Origin: Thermohalobaculum sp965263335
GTDB taxonomy: Bacteria > Pseudomonadota > Alphaproteobacteria > Rhodobacterales > Rhodobacteraceae
DNA: 64,000 nucleotides
Direction: 5' to 3'
Assembly (NCBI GenBank): GCA_965263335.1
Contig: CBDHHE010000001.1
Coordinates: 1,116,001-1,180,000 of the forward strand
The notes beneath the pieces were generated by a model. It ran no database searches. It saw only the letters and a list, made by a program, of their open reading frames with translations, and was not told where the DNA came from. Made by a program: the position numbers and the translations under genes. The stretch's first letter is position 1; each line of letters opens with the position of its first letter. Shown here piece after piece: positions 40,867 through 49,475 of the stretch.

Positions 40867-42129
40867 TCAGGGCGCCTTGCCGAAGATCAGCGACGCGTTG
40901 GTGCCGCCAAATCCGAAAGAGTTCGAGAGCGCAAAGTTGATTTCGCGTTCCCGCTTCTCGAGCGGCGCAAGATCGATCGGTGTCTGCACAGACGGGCTTT
41001 CGAGGTTCAGGGTCGGCGGGGCCACCTGATCCCGGATCGCAAGGACCGAGAAGATCACCTCGATCGCGCCCGCCGCACCGAGCAGATGCCCGGTCGAGGA
41101 TTTCGTGGAACTCATGGTCACCCTGTCGGCGTACCCGTCGAGCAGGCTTTCAACCGCCTTGAGCTCGATCTCGTCGCCCAGTGGCGTCGAGGTCCCGTGG
41201 GCATTCACATAGTCGAGGGACTTCGCGTCGACCCGCGCGCTCCGCAATGCCGCCGACATGGAGCGGAAGCCACCGTCCCCGTCAGGCGATGGTGACGTGA
41301 TATGGTAGGCATCTCCCGACATGCCGTAACCGAGCCACTCCGCGTATATGTTCGCTCCGCGCGCGCGCGCATGCTCGAGTTCTTCGAGAACGACGACCCC
41401 TGCCCCTTCGCCCATCACAAAGCCGTCCCGGCCGTTGTCATAGGGCCGCGAGGCGCGCTCGGGTTCCGCGTTGTATCCGGTGGACAGAGCCTTGCATGCA
41501 GCAAAGCCTGCGAGCGAAATCTCGCACACGGGGCTCTCTGCACCGCCCGCGAGCATCACGTCCGCATCACCCAGAGCGATGAGCCGTGCCGCATCACCGA
41601 TCGCATGTGCCCCGGTCGAACAAGCCGTCACGACCGCATGGTTCGGTCCCTTGAACCCGTAGCGAATCGACACCTGGCCCGAGCAAAGATTGATCAGCGC
41701 ACCCGGAATGAAGAACGGAGACACCCGCCGGGGGCCGCGTTCTTTCAACGTGATGGCTGTCTCCGCAATCGTCTCGATCCCGCCGATGCCCGAGCCGATC
41801 ATCACGCCGGTGCGTTCTAGCTCGCCCGGCTCCTCCGGCCGCCAGCCTGCGTCTTCCACAGCCTGCTCGGCGGCGGTGAGCGCGTAGGCAATGAAGCGGT
41901 CAATCTTGCGCTGGTCCTTCGGCGCAACCCAGACATCGGGGTTGTAAGTCGCATCGGTGCCGTCTCCGAGCGGAATCTCGCAGGCGATCTGGCAGGGCAG
42001 ATGATCTGCGTCGAAGTGCTTGATGCGCCCAGCACCGGAATGGCCCGCCAGGAGGCGCTGCCAGCTCTCCTCAACCCCGCAGGCCAGCGGCGAGAGGAGA
42101 CCCATCCCAGTTACCACGACACGGCGCAT
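40867..42129 (-). CDS. fabF: FabF, 3-oxoacyl-ACP synthase II
   Basis: A 420-residue elongation condensing enzyme of fatty-acid synthesis. The Cys-His-His triad is Cys170 in VVTACSTGAHA, His in NAHGTSTPLGDEIE and His in KSSTGHLLGAAGAIE. The C-terminal glycine-rich SFGFGGTNASLIF is also present. ATG 42129 (MRRVVVTGMGLLSP) is the family start. It follows acpP on the same strand. Confidence 0.97.
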   Translation of the reverse strand: MRRVVVTGMGLLSPLACGVEESWQRLLAGHSGAGRIKHFDADHLPCQIACEIPLGDGTDATYNPDVWVAPKDQRKIDRFIAYALTAAEQAVEDAGWRPEEPGELERTGVMIGSGIGGIETIAETAITLKERGPRRVSPFFIPGALINLCSGQVSIRYGFKGPNHAVVTACSTGAHAIGDAARLIALGDADVMLAGGAESPVCEISLAGFAACKALSTGYNAEPERASRPYDNGRDGFVMGEGAGVVVLEELEHARARGANIYAEWLGYGMSGDAYHITSPSPDGDGGFRSMSAALRSARVDAKSLDYVNAHGTSTPLGDEIELKAVESLLDGYADRVTMSSTKSSTGHLLGAAGAIEVIFSVLAIRDQVAPPTLNLESPSVQTPIDLAPLEKREREINFALSNSFGFGGTNASLIFGKAP

Positions 42130-42297
42130 CTGATCCCCCCGTTGGCTTGCTGCGGATGCAATACAGTGCATCTCGCTCTTCGCGCGCTCTGGCGGCGCGA
42201 CCAAAGAACTTTATACGCGACAAGAATTCCGGCACTCAAATGAAAACGCGATCCTCCGGGGCACCGGAAGACCGCGCACGATTCCAGGCCGGATGCG

Positions 42298-42531
42298 TCA
42301 ACTCTTCTCCGTGATGAACTTCACGGCGTCGCCGAAGGTCTGAATCGACTCGGCCGCATCGTCCGGAATTTCGATGCCGAACTCTTCCTCAAAGGCCATG
42401 ACCAACTCAACGGTATCCAGACTGTCAGCGCCCAGATCATCGATGAAGCTGGCGTTGTCGGAGACCTTGTCCTCCTCGACGCCCAAGTGCTCGACAACGA
42501 TTTTCTTCACGCGGTCCGCGATATCGCTCAT
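42298..42531 (-). CDS. acpP: Acyl carrier protein
   Basis: A 77-residue acidic four-helix protein. The phosphopantetheine site is Ser37 in DDLGADSLDTVELVM. The remainder (MSDIADRVKKIVVEHLGV, FEEEFGIEIPDDAAE) is typical of AcpP. The ATG at 42531 is used; one two codons earlier is possible. It carries growing acyl chains for FabF, FabG and FabD encoded nearby. Confidence 0.97.
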   Translation of the reverse strand: MSDIADRVKKIVVEHLGVEEDKVSDNASFIDDLGADSLDTVELVMAFEEEFGIEIPDDAAESIQTFGDAVKFITEKS

Positions 42532-42783
42532 GTCCACTCCTCGCTGGTTCGGGCGTCGCCTTGCCGGCAGGCCCCTTGGTTAGCTGTTATGTTCCCTGCC
42601 GGCGCGTTTCCGGACGCCGCAACTCGGCAAACGTCCGCTCCGCGGTGGGTGCCACATATCGCGCCGATGCCTTACCAACAAGAGCTTGCAAGCGCAATTC
42701 GCGATTTTTCCCGTGTGTTTTCACGGTGCAGTGCACCCATCAAGCGCCTTCAGGCCCGTGGGGACGCGTGATATCTTGGGCAA

Positions 42784-43275
42784 ATGATCCGTGAACTCGA
42801 CAGCAACGATGCGGCTGCGTTCAAGGCGCTTCGGCTCGAAGCGCTCGAGCGGGACCCGACCGCTTTTGGTGCGCGTCTCGAGGAAGAACAGGCCCGTCCG
42901 GTAAGCGCGGTTGCGGAACGGCTTACGCAAAGCAACATGTTCGGTGCGCTCGTCGAGGAGCGTCTCGTGGCGTCGGCCGGCTACTACAATGTTGGCGGCA
43001 AAGCCGATCACATCGGGCAGGTGTTTGCGGTCTACGTGACCCCGTCGATGCGCGGCTCCGGTCTGGGAAAGAAGCTCATCGACGCCATCTGCGTGCACGC
43101 AAGCGATGCCGGCTTGCTCGTGCTCCGCCTTGCCGTCAACGAGATGAACCAGCACGCGCGCCTGCTGTACGAGAGCATGGAATTTCAAGCCTATGGCATT
43201 GAAAATGCGTCGTTATCACACGACGGCACCTTCTACAACGAAGTGCTGATGGAACGCTACCTGCGCCCGCTCTGA
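42784..43275 (+). CDS. GNAT-family N-acetyltransferase
   Basis: A 163-residue GNAT protein. The acetyl-CoA site is VYVTPSMRGSGLGKKLIDAI (motif A). The following beta strand and helix are LLVLRLAVNEMNQHARLLYESM with the conserved Asn and Tyr. The N-terminus (MIRELDSNDAAAFKALRLEA) is standard. The acceptor could be a protein N-terminus or a small amine; nothing indicates which. It stands alone on the + strand between acpP and fabG. Confidence 0.85.
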   Translation: MIRELDSNDAAAFKALRLEALERDPTAFGARLEEEQARPVSAVAERLTQSNMFGALVEERLVASAGYYNVGGKADHIGQVFAVYVTPSMRGSGLGKKLIDAICVHASDAGLLVLRLAVNEMNQHARLLYESMEFQAYGIENASLSHDGTFYNEVLMERYLRPL

Positions 43276-43293
43276 TCCAGCAGGCTCCAGCGA

Positions 43294-44031
43294 TCACAAC
43301 ATTGCCATGCCGCCGTTCACATGGAGAGTCTGGCCCGTCACATACGCGGCCTCGGGTGTCGCGAGATAGAGCACCGCGCCCGCGACATCCTCCGGCGTGC
43401 CCATGCGTCCGGCAGGAATCGCACCCATGATGCGGCCCTTCTGTTCCTCGTTCAGCTTGTCCGTCATGGCAGTCTCGATGAAGCCGGGCGCAACGCAGTT
43501 GACGGTGACACCACGCGAGGCGACCTCGGCTGCGAGCGACTTGGACATGCCGACCAGACCGGCCTTTGCTGCCGCATAGTTGCCCTGACCGGGGTTGCCC
43601 GTGTGACCCACCACAGAGGTGATCTGGATGATCCGTCCCCATCGCGCCTTCATCATGCCGCGCAGCACCGCCTTGGAGAGCCGCGCCGCAGCCCCGAGGT
43701 TGACGGCGATCACCGCATCCCACTCGTCATCCGACATCCGCATGAAGAGATTGTCCCGCGTGATCCCCGCGTTATTGACAAGAATATCGAGCCCGCCCAT
43801 GGCCTCGAGCGCCTGCTTCGGCAGGGCCGCGAGCGCCTCCGCATCGCCGAGGTCAGCTGGGGTCACATGCACACGTTCGCCGAGTTCACCGGCAAGCGCC
43901 TCGAGCGGTTCAAGCCGCGTCCCGTGCAGCGCGACCGTCGCGCCTGCCTTGTGCAACGCTCGTGCGATCGCCGCACCGATTCCGCCTGATGCGCCGGTGA
44001 TCAGCGCAGATTTCTCATTCAGTTGAAACAT
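43294..44031 (-). CDS. fabG: FabG, 3-oxoacyl-ACP reductase
   Basis: A 245-residue NADPH-dependent reductase of fatty-acid synthesis. The cofactor motif is ALITGASGGIGAAIA, and the catalytic Ser139, Tyr152 and Lys156 are in ITSVVGHTGNPGQGNYAAAK. The C-terminal VTGQTLHVNGGMAML is diagnostic. ATG 44031 is chosen because CAGGGA lies just upstream; an ATG at 44049 overlaps the end of the VOC gene. Confidence 0.96.
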   Translation of the reverse strand: MFQLNEKSALITGASGGIGAAIARALHKAGATVALHGTRLEPLEALAGELGERVHVTPADLGDAEALAALPKQALEAMGGLDILVNNAGITRDNLFMRMSDDEWDAVIAVNLGAAARLSKAVLRGMMKARWGRIIQITSVVGHTGNPGQGNYAAAKAGLVGMSKSLAAEVASRGVTVNCVAPGFIETAMTDKLNEEQKGRIMGAIPAGRMGTPEDVAGAVLYLATPEAAYVTGQTLHVNGGMAML

Positions 44032-44045
44032 CTGTTCCCTGTTCT

Positions 44046-44429
44046 TCATTCTTCTTCTGAGTTGCTGAGCGGCTCGATCAGCGCAAGATATGCGCCCGTC
44101 GGATCTTGTATGACAGCCATGCGTCCCGCGGGGACGGATTTGGCGGGACGTGCGATGGCGCCACCGGCGTTCTCAACCGAAACAAGTGCCTGATCAAGAT
44201 CGTCGACCGAGACATAAGTGAACCAGTGCGAGGGGATGCCCTCGAACCCCGGCCCGTCCAGCGAGAACATGCCGCCAACAATGGCGCCGTTCTGGCGGAT
44301 CAGCCAGCCGGACGTTTCTCCGTCCACGACCTGTTCCGTCTTCCAGCCGAGAACCGCTTCATAAAAGTCGGCAGCCCGTCCCGGATCGGTCGAATTCAGT
44401 TCGTTCCAGTGAATCTTGCCATGCGCCAT
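44046..44429 (-). CDS. VOC-family (glyoxalase-like) protein
   Basis: A 127-residue vicinal-oxygen-chelate protein with two beta-alpha-beta-beta-beta modules: KIHWNELNSTDPGRAADFYE, LGWKTEQ, then SHWFTYVSVDDLDQAL and MAVIQDPTGAYLALIEP. Metal-ligand positions look only partly filled (His in the first strand, Glu near the end), so antibiotic- or glyoxalase-type activity is not claimed. ATG 44429 (MAHGK) fits the domain edge. It ends 14 bp before fabG, with which it is probably co-transcribed. Confidence 0.8.
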   Translation of the reverse strand: MAHGKIHWNELNSTDPGRAADFYEAVLGWKTEQVVDGETSGWLIRQNGAIVGGMFSLDGPGFEGIPSHWFTYVSVDDLDQALVSVENAGGAIARPAKSVPAGRMAVIQDPTGAYLALIEPLSNSEEE

Positions 44430-44731
44430 CGGCAGCCCCCCAATTTGCGACGTGGCGCCCATCCGCGGCATGAACACCAGATCGAGCGCAACCATGACGG
44501 AGGGCGCCCATCCACGCAACTCCTGCGCCAGGTGCCCGTTCGGCCGACCGGCTTACATGGTGACGTCTCCGTCTGGTTGAAGTTCCGTTTTTCACAATCC
44601 AGCCTTGCAGTGAACTCAGGTTATCGCCGCCTCGGTCTGCCCCCACATCGCTGCCACGCGCCGGATAGACACATTCAACGGATGCCCCCCGGCTTCACCG
44701 GCGTGTCGAGATCCAAGAAAGGATGCAACCG

Positions 44732-44983
44732 ATGAAAGCCCTCCTGATCCCCGCTGCAATCGTCACCGCACTTGTCTCGATCCCGGCCGCGCACGCCGAG
44801 GATGGAGAGTCCAGCCTGCGCTTTTTCAACAAGGAACGGGCCAAAGCCCAAGCCGTTGGCGGTTATGGCAACCCCCTTGTCGCAGTGCCGAACGCGATGG
44901 CCGAAAAAGTCTCGGAAATGGTCGATGCCATGACCGGTGAAAGCCAGAAGGCCGAAGCAAAGCCGGACGCCAAGAAAAAGTAG
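44732..44983 (+). CDS. Small exported protein of unknown function
   Basis: An 83-residue protein with a signal peptide (MKALLIPAAIVTALVSIPAAHA) and a short mature part that includes FNKERAKAQAVGGYGNPLV and ends in a Lys-rich tail (KAEAKPDAKKK). ATG 44732 is preferred because GAAAGG lies 9 nt upstream, while an ATG at 44723 overlaps that site. Function unknown; the basic tail might bind cell wall or nucleic acid. Confidence 0.65.
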   Translation: MKALLIPAAIVTALVSIPAAHAEDGESSLRFFNKERAKAQAVGGYGNPLVAVPNAMAEKVSEMVDAMTGESQKAEAKPDAKKK

Positions 44984-44998
44984 TCTTTCAACACCAAG

Positions 44999-45025
44999 AA
45001 TGTGTGGCCCTTGCGGCCACACGTT
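44999..45025. terminator. Hairpin between convergent small gene and fabD
   Basis: An 11-bp stem with one wobble pair (core GTGTGGCC / GGCCACAC) and a 5-nt loop lies between the convergent genes. There is no T-run, so it is a weak or factor-assisted bidirectional terminator candidate. Confidence 0.5.
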
Positions 45026-45033
45026 CGGACAGA

Positions 45034-45972
45034 TCAGGCGGCTATCGCCTCGGCCAGTTTGCGCACGTCAGCCGGACCGTTGACGGCCACGGGCGTGATC
45101 GCCCGGTCGATCCGGCGCACCATACCGGACAGCGCCTTGCCGGCGCCGATCTCGGCGGTCTCGGTCACCCCCTGAGCCGCCATGTAGGCCACGCTCTCGC
45201 GCCAACGGACGGCCCCTGTGACCTGCTCGACCAGAAGCGCCCGGATCTCGTCCGGGTCACTCACCGCCGTGGCACGCACATTCGCGACGATCGGGACAGC
45301 GGGCTGCTTGATCGTCACGTCTGACAATGCCTCGGCCATGCGCTCCGCGGCCGGCTGCATCAGCGCCGAGTGAAATGGCGCCGACACCGGCAACATCAAC
45401 GCGCGCTTGGCACCTCTCGCCTTGGCGAGCTCGACCGCGCGTTCAACCGCCGCCTTGTGTCCCGAGACCACAACCTGCGCAGGATCGTTGTCATTGGCAG
45501 CCTGGCAGACCTCACCCTCGGCGGCCGCCTGCGCCACATCGCTCACCGCATCCAGATCCAACCCGAGGATCGCTGCCATGGCGCCGGTGCCAACAGGCGT
45601 TGCGGCCTGCATGGCCTCGCCGCGGATACGCAGGAGCCGGGCCGTGTCGCCAAGCGAAAGAGCGCCCGCCGCGGCAAGCGCCGAATATTCGCCCAGCGAA
45701 TGTCCGGCGAGGAATGCCGCGTGGCTGAGGCTCACCCCCTCCGCCTCAAGCGCGCGCATCGCAGCAAGCGACGTCGCCATGAGCGCCGGTTGTGCGTTGG
45801 CCGTGAGCGTGAGATCTTCGCCGGGTCCGTCCCAGATCAACGCCGAAAGCGGCTCGCCAAGGGCGTCGTCGACTTCCGCAAAGACGGCGGCGGCCGCCTC
45901 GTAGGCATCGGCCAGATCGCGCCCCATTCCGACTGTCTGAGCGCCCTGACCAGGATAGATGAATGCGCGCAT
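45034..45972 (-). CDS. fabD: FabD, malonyl-CoA:ACP transacylase
   Basis: A 312-residue enzyme that loads malonyl groups on ACP. The nucleophile Ser92 is in FLAGHSLGEYSAL and the catalytic His in VSAPFHSALMQPA. The N-terminal FIYPGQGAQTVGMGRDL and the GAGKALSGMVRRID end are typical. It begins the fab block read toward fabG, acpP and fabF, although a + strand small gene and a VOC gene intervene. Confidence 0.96.
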   Translation of the reverse strand: MRAFIYPGQGAQTVGMGRDLADAYEAAAAVFAEVDDALGEPLSALIWDGPGEDLTLTANAQPALMATSLAAMRALEAEGVSLSHAAFLAGHSLGEYSALAAAGALSLGDTARLLRIRGEAMQAATPVGTGAMAAILGLDLDAVSDVAQAAAEGEVCQAANDNDPAQVVVSGHKAAVERAVELAKARGAKRALMLPVSAPFHSALMQPAAERMAEALSDVTIKQPAVPIVANVRATAVSDPDEIRALLVEQVTGAVRWRESVAYMAAQGVTETAEIGAGKALSGMVRRIDRAITPVAVNGPADVRKLAEAIAA

Positions 45973-46140
45973 GCGTGCCCCTGTCTCTTCTGAATCCGGG
46001 GTACCTGCGCGAGCTCAGGGGCGTTGTCAACGGCGGAGAGGGACGTCGCGTGCCGCCCCGGGCCGACTTCCAGCGCAGAACGCGGCCAACCATTTTCGCA
46101 AATGCCGTCCCCACTGCACCCTGGTGACGCGGGTCCCGCC

Positions 46141-46845
46141 TTAGAACATGGCTTCAAGTCGGCTGTTGATCAGCACCTCCGACACGGCGGCATTGTCCGG
46201 CAGGCACAACGCGTAAGCGACAGTCTCGGCGATTGCGTCCGGATCGATCTTGAACTCGCGCTCGGGGGTGTTTCTGTCGGCCACCATGCGTGTGTCCACC
46301 ATACCGGGACAGATCGAGGTTGCTCGGATGCCGTCATCCCAACCGGCCTGGCGGATGGCGTGGGTCAGCGCCATGGCGGCAAACTTTGACGCCGAATAGC
46401 CGAGCATGTCTGGTCCCAAGAGTCGTTTGCCCGCAAGCGAGACGATGGACACGACACGGCCCTGCCCGCTTTCTCTCAGCGCAGGCAGTGCCGCGCGGAT
46501 CAGACGAAGCGGTCCCTTGAAGTTGACGTCCCACATGCGGTCGATGTCGGATTCCGGCCCGTCCTCGAAGCTGGTTCGAATGGCAACGCCTGCGTTCATC
46601 ACGATGCCATCGATGCGGCCGAAGTGCTCCTGCGTTGCCGCAACCCAAGCGCTGCTGGCATCGGAATCCTCTGCCTGCCACGCATGCCGCAACGGCATTC
46701 CGGGCACGTCTGTCGGTATCGACTCGGGGTCGCGCGCACCGAGGCTGAGCCTGGCTCCGCGCGCCGCAAGAAGGCGGGCGCTGGCAAGCCCGATTCCCCG
46801 GTTGGCCCCTGAGATCATGATCACCCGGTCGTCGAGCGGCAGCAT
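46141..46845 (-). CDS. SDR-family oxidoreductase
   Basis: A 234-residue short-chain dehydrogenase with MISGANRGIGLASARLLAA (cofactor), MNAGVAIR, catalytic Ser in VVSIVSLAGKRL and Y-x-x-x-K in GYSASKFAAMALTHA. The C-terminal part (ICPGMVDTRMVAD) is classical. Substrate unknown. It lies 34 bp downstream of the EamA transporter gene in the same direction and may be co-transcribed with it. Confidence 0.87.
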   Translation of the reverse strand: MLPLDDRVIMISGANRGIGLASARLLAARGARLSLGARDPESIPTDVPGMPLRHAWQAEDSDASSAWVAATQEHFGRIDGIVMNAGVAIRTSFEDGPESDIDRMWDVNFKGPLRLIRAALPALRESGQGRVVSIVSLAGKRLLGPDMLGYSASKFAAMALTHAIRQAGWDDGIRATSICPGMVDTRMVADRNTPEREFKIDPDAIAETVAYALCLPDNAAVSEVLINSRLEAMF

Positions 46846-46879
46846 GGCGGATCCTTTCTGCGAGACGGTCTGCGCGAGC

Positions 46880-47791
46880 CTACTGCCCAGAGGCGCGTTT
46901 GGACAGACCCGCGCGCGCGGGCCAGTTGATCAGCGTGACACCAAGAATGGCTGCAAGAATGCCCAGACCGACCAGCGGCGTGATGGTTTCACCCAGAACA
47001 AATGCGCCCAGCACGACACCGACTCCCGCGCGCAGATAGCTCTGGCTGGCGACCCCCAGAGCGCCGAGCGTGTGGACCAGCCTGAAATAGATCAAAAGCG
47101 CGATGCCGGTGCAGGCAACGCCCAACACCATGGCCGCACCGAGCGCCTCGAGCGGCGGGTCGAGCGCCCAGGGCCGGTCAAGCACTAGGCTGGCAGGCAC
47201 CAGAAACAAGCTTGCCCAGATCATTGTGCCCGCAGCGGTGACCACAGGAGAAAGCAGCGCAAAGCGCCGACCGTTGATCGCCGCACATGCATAGAGAACC
47301 GCACTCGTGAGGATGGCAATCTGGCCCGTGATCTGTTCACCCAGATCCTCCAGCGCCTCGGCCCCCATGATCAGCACCACGCCGAGCAATCCCAGCACCG
47401 CACCGGCAATACGGTGCACGGGCGGCATCCCATGTCTCAACACGAGGGCCCCGATCAGCACGACGAACATCGGAGACGTCGAGTTGAGTACGCTCGCAAG
47501 CGCGCTTGCCACATGTTGCTGACCCCACGCGAGCAAGGTCCAGGCACCGATGCTGTTCAGGAAGGCCTGCAAGAGCAACGCGCGCCAGACAGCCCTGCCT
47601 CGGGGCAGAGCCTCGCCCTGCCAGCGCAGCACGGCCATCAGGAACAGAGCTGCGATCGTGACACGCACCGCAATCAGGGTGACGGGCGGAAAGCCCTCGA
47701 GCGCGATGCGGATAAACAGATAGGACGAGCCCCAGAGCAGCGCGAGAACACCAAGCAGACCGAATTCCATGTGACGCGGCGACAGAGGCAT
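46880..47791 (-). CDS. EamA/DMT-family transporter
   Basis: A 303-residue inner-membrane protein with ten predicted TM helices in two EamA repeats (first ALLWGSSYLFIRIALEGFPP, second starting near GQIAILTSAVLYACAAING). Such carriers export amino acids or other metabolites. ATG 47791 is supported by AGGAG 8 nt upstream. The terminal tail (WPARAGLSKRASGQ) is basic and cytoplasmic. Confidence 0.88.
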   Translation of the reverse strand: MPLSPRHMEFGLLGVLALLWGSSYLFIRIALEGFPPVTLIAVRVTIAALFLMAVLRWQGEALPRGRAVWRALLLQAFLNSIGAWTLLAWGQQHVASALASVLNSTSPMFVVLIGALVLRHGMPPVHRIAGAVLGLLGVVLIMGAEALEDLGEQITGQIAILTSAVLYACAAINGRRFALLSPVVTAAGTMIWASLFLVPASLVLDRPWALDPPLEALGAAMVLGVACTGIALLIYFRLVHTLGALGVASQSYLRAGVGVVLGAFVLGETITPLVGLGILAAILGVTLINWPARAGLSKRASGQ

Positions 47792-47860
47792 GTGCAAGGC
47801 TCCTCAGACTGGATCGACCGCACACTAGTCGGAAGAATCACCCCAATGGTTTGGAGTAGA

Positions 47861-48757
47861 TCAAAGTTTTTCGGCATCCGCCTTCGGTCTGATCAAGCGG
47901 CCCAGCAGCGTCTCGAGATCTGTCATGACGACCTCTCCGGGCAGGTCGGGCACGTCATTGCGATGCGCACCCGTCACCACCACCCGACCGTCCCGGGCGA
48001 TCGCAATGTTGGTGACGAAGCGCATCTTGACCGGCACCCACCCGAGCAACGCCCCCGATTGCCACACCAGCAGTCGACCGGCGCCATATTCCGCCACCCA
48101 CAACCGCCCCGACGGATCGAGTTCGAGGCCGTCGGGACCGGCTTCGGCGTAGGGCGTCACATCCGGCAGCGTGAGCTCATCCAGATCAAACAGGATTTCC
48201 GGCGGACCGAGAGCTCCGTCTTCGCGAACCGGGAAACTGAGCACCCGCCTGGCAAGGTGCTCGGAAAGAAGCAGCCGCTTGCGATCCCTGTCGAAATGAA
48301 CACCGTTGCCATAGCGCAAGCCTTCGACGACAGCGGCAAGCTTGCCTTCGGCATCCAGATGCATCAGCCTGCCCTCCGCAGGCGCACGCACGGAAAAGCG
48401 CCCGGGATCCGTGAACCAGACACCACCGCGGCCGTCGGATGTGGCATCGTTCGGATCGCGCAAGGGACGTCCAAGCCTGTCTTGCGCGACCACGCGCACG
48501 GTCCCGTCGGCAGCCAGATGCACGACCGTGCCTTCAAGATGACAGAGCACGACCAGCTCATCCGACCGGTAAGGCGCGACCGCTGTGGGTCCGCATCCCC
48601 GCCGCTCGAAGACCGGCGCGACTTCTGGCACACCGCGCATGACCCGGTCCGCACCCATCTCGGCCCAGTGCGCCGCACCGTTCAGCCAGAGCGGACCTTC
48701 GGGGTAGCTTGCCGGGCGGCGTTCCTCGGCGCTGGCGGTGCTGCCGGCAAGTGCCAT
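47861..48757 (-). CDS. SMP-30/gluconolactonase-like beta-propeller, probably with a disrupted signal peptide
   Basis: A protein of about 298 residues with a six-bladed propeller of the SMP-30/SGL type: SYPEGPLWLNGAAHWAEM, RDPNDATSDGRGGVWFTDPG (metal Asn/Asp), LRYGNGVHFDRDRKRLLLSE and AGPDGLELDPSGRLWVAEYG. ATG 48757 leaves only MALAGSTASA before the mature start. An ATG at 48782, overlapping the upstream stop as TGATG, would give a full signal peptide if one base were removed near 48760. The first gene base may therefore be at 48782, with a one-base insertion (true or a sequencing error). Confidence 0.75.
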   Translation of the reverse strand: MALAGSTASAEERRPASYPEGPLWLNGAAHWAEMGADRVMRGVPEVAPVFERRGCGPTAVAPYRSDELVVLCHLEGTVVHLAADGTVRVVAQDRLGRPLRDPNDATSDGRGGVWFTDPGRFSVRAPAEGRLMHLDAEGKLAAVVEGLRYGNGVHFDRDRKRLLLSEHLARRVLSFPVREDGALGPPEILFDLDELTLPDVTPYAEAGPDGLELDPSGRLWVAEYGAGRLLVWQSGALLGWVPVKMRFVTNIAIARDGRVVVTGAHRNDVPDLPGEVVMTDLETLLGRLIRPKADAEKL

Positions 48758-48781
48758 GACCAGCAGCCAAGAAGCCGCGCA

Positions 48782-49393
48782 TCAGTCGGTGCGCCTTCGC
48801 CGGCCGATGCCGATCAGCGCCAATGCACACATCGCGGTGAGCACCGCGAAGGCCAGTGTGATCGCCCGCGTTCCCATCGTCGGGATCAGATGAAACGACG
48901 TGATCAGCGTGCCGAGGATGTTGCCGCAGGTCGAGATGCCGTAGACAGCGCCCGTCTGCCGCCCGCTTGCGGTGGTCGACACCAACAGGAGCCTGACCGC
49001 AAAAGGGGAGTAGCACGCAAGCAGGGTCAGCGGCGGGAACAGCATGAAAAAGGCCGCAGCCGTGACGCCCCAGGGGCCATCGCCGACGGCATCCATCACG
49101 ACAAACACCATCGGTTCGATCCAGGTCGGAATCGCAGCCATGCTGGCCGCTGATCCCAGTGTGAGCACACCAAGAAGCGCCGCACTCGGCCAGCGGTCCA
49201 CAAGCCTCCCGCCGATGAAGTACCCCACCATCAGCGCGAAGAGCGTCACAGAGATCAACGCGGCCCACGTGTAGATGCCCGATCCGAAATAGGGGTTGAG
49301 ATAACGACTACCCAGCATCTCGAACCCCATGAGAATGAAGCCGAGGATGAAGCCAAGGGCGTACATCGAGCGCCGAAAGGCAGTTTCCGACAT
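48782..49393 (-). CDS. Membrane protein related to the transmembrane half of fused spermidine synthases
   Basis: A 203-residue integral membrane protein with six or seven TM helices. FEMLGSRYLNPYFGSGIYTWAA, FIGGRLVDRWPS and LACYSPFAVRLLLV are characteristic of the N-terminal domain of MFS/spermidine-synthase fusion proteins. The synthase domain is not fused here but encoded just upstream at 49476. A hairpin with a G-quadruplex motif lies between the two genes, 14 bp from this start. Confidence 0.8.
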   Translation of the reverse strand: MSETAFRRSMYALGFILGFILMGFEMLGSRYLNPYFGSGIYTWAALISVTLFALMVGYFIGGRLVDRWPSAALLGVLTLGSAASMAAIPTWIEPMVFVVMDAVGDGPWGVTAAAFFMLFPPLTLLACYSPFAVRLLLVSTTASGRQTGAVYGISTCGNILGTLITSFHLIPTMGTRAITLAFAVLTAMCALALIGIGRRRRTD

Positions 49394-49406
49394 TGCCTAT
49401 TGCCTC

Positions 49407-49455
49407 GCGTGCCCGGCACCCACGGTGGGTGGGTGGGGGTGGGTGGCGGGCACGC
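49407..49455. repeat. 17-bp inverted repeat enclosing a G-quadruplex motif
   Basis: Arms at 49407-49423 and 49439-49455 pair over 17 bp with one mismatch. On the + strand four G-runs separated by single T residues (49427-49443, GGGTGGGTGGGGGTGGG) form a canonical quadruplex motif. It lies in the leader of the membrane protein gene. Confidence 0.85.
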
Positions 49456-49475
49456 AAACGCTCCTGTTCAAGACA

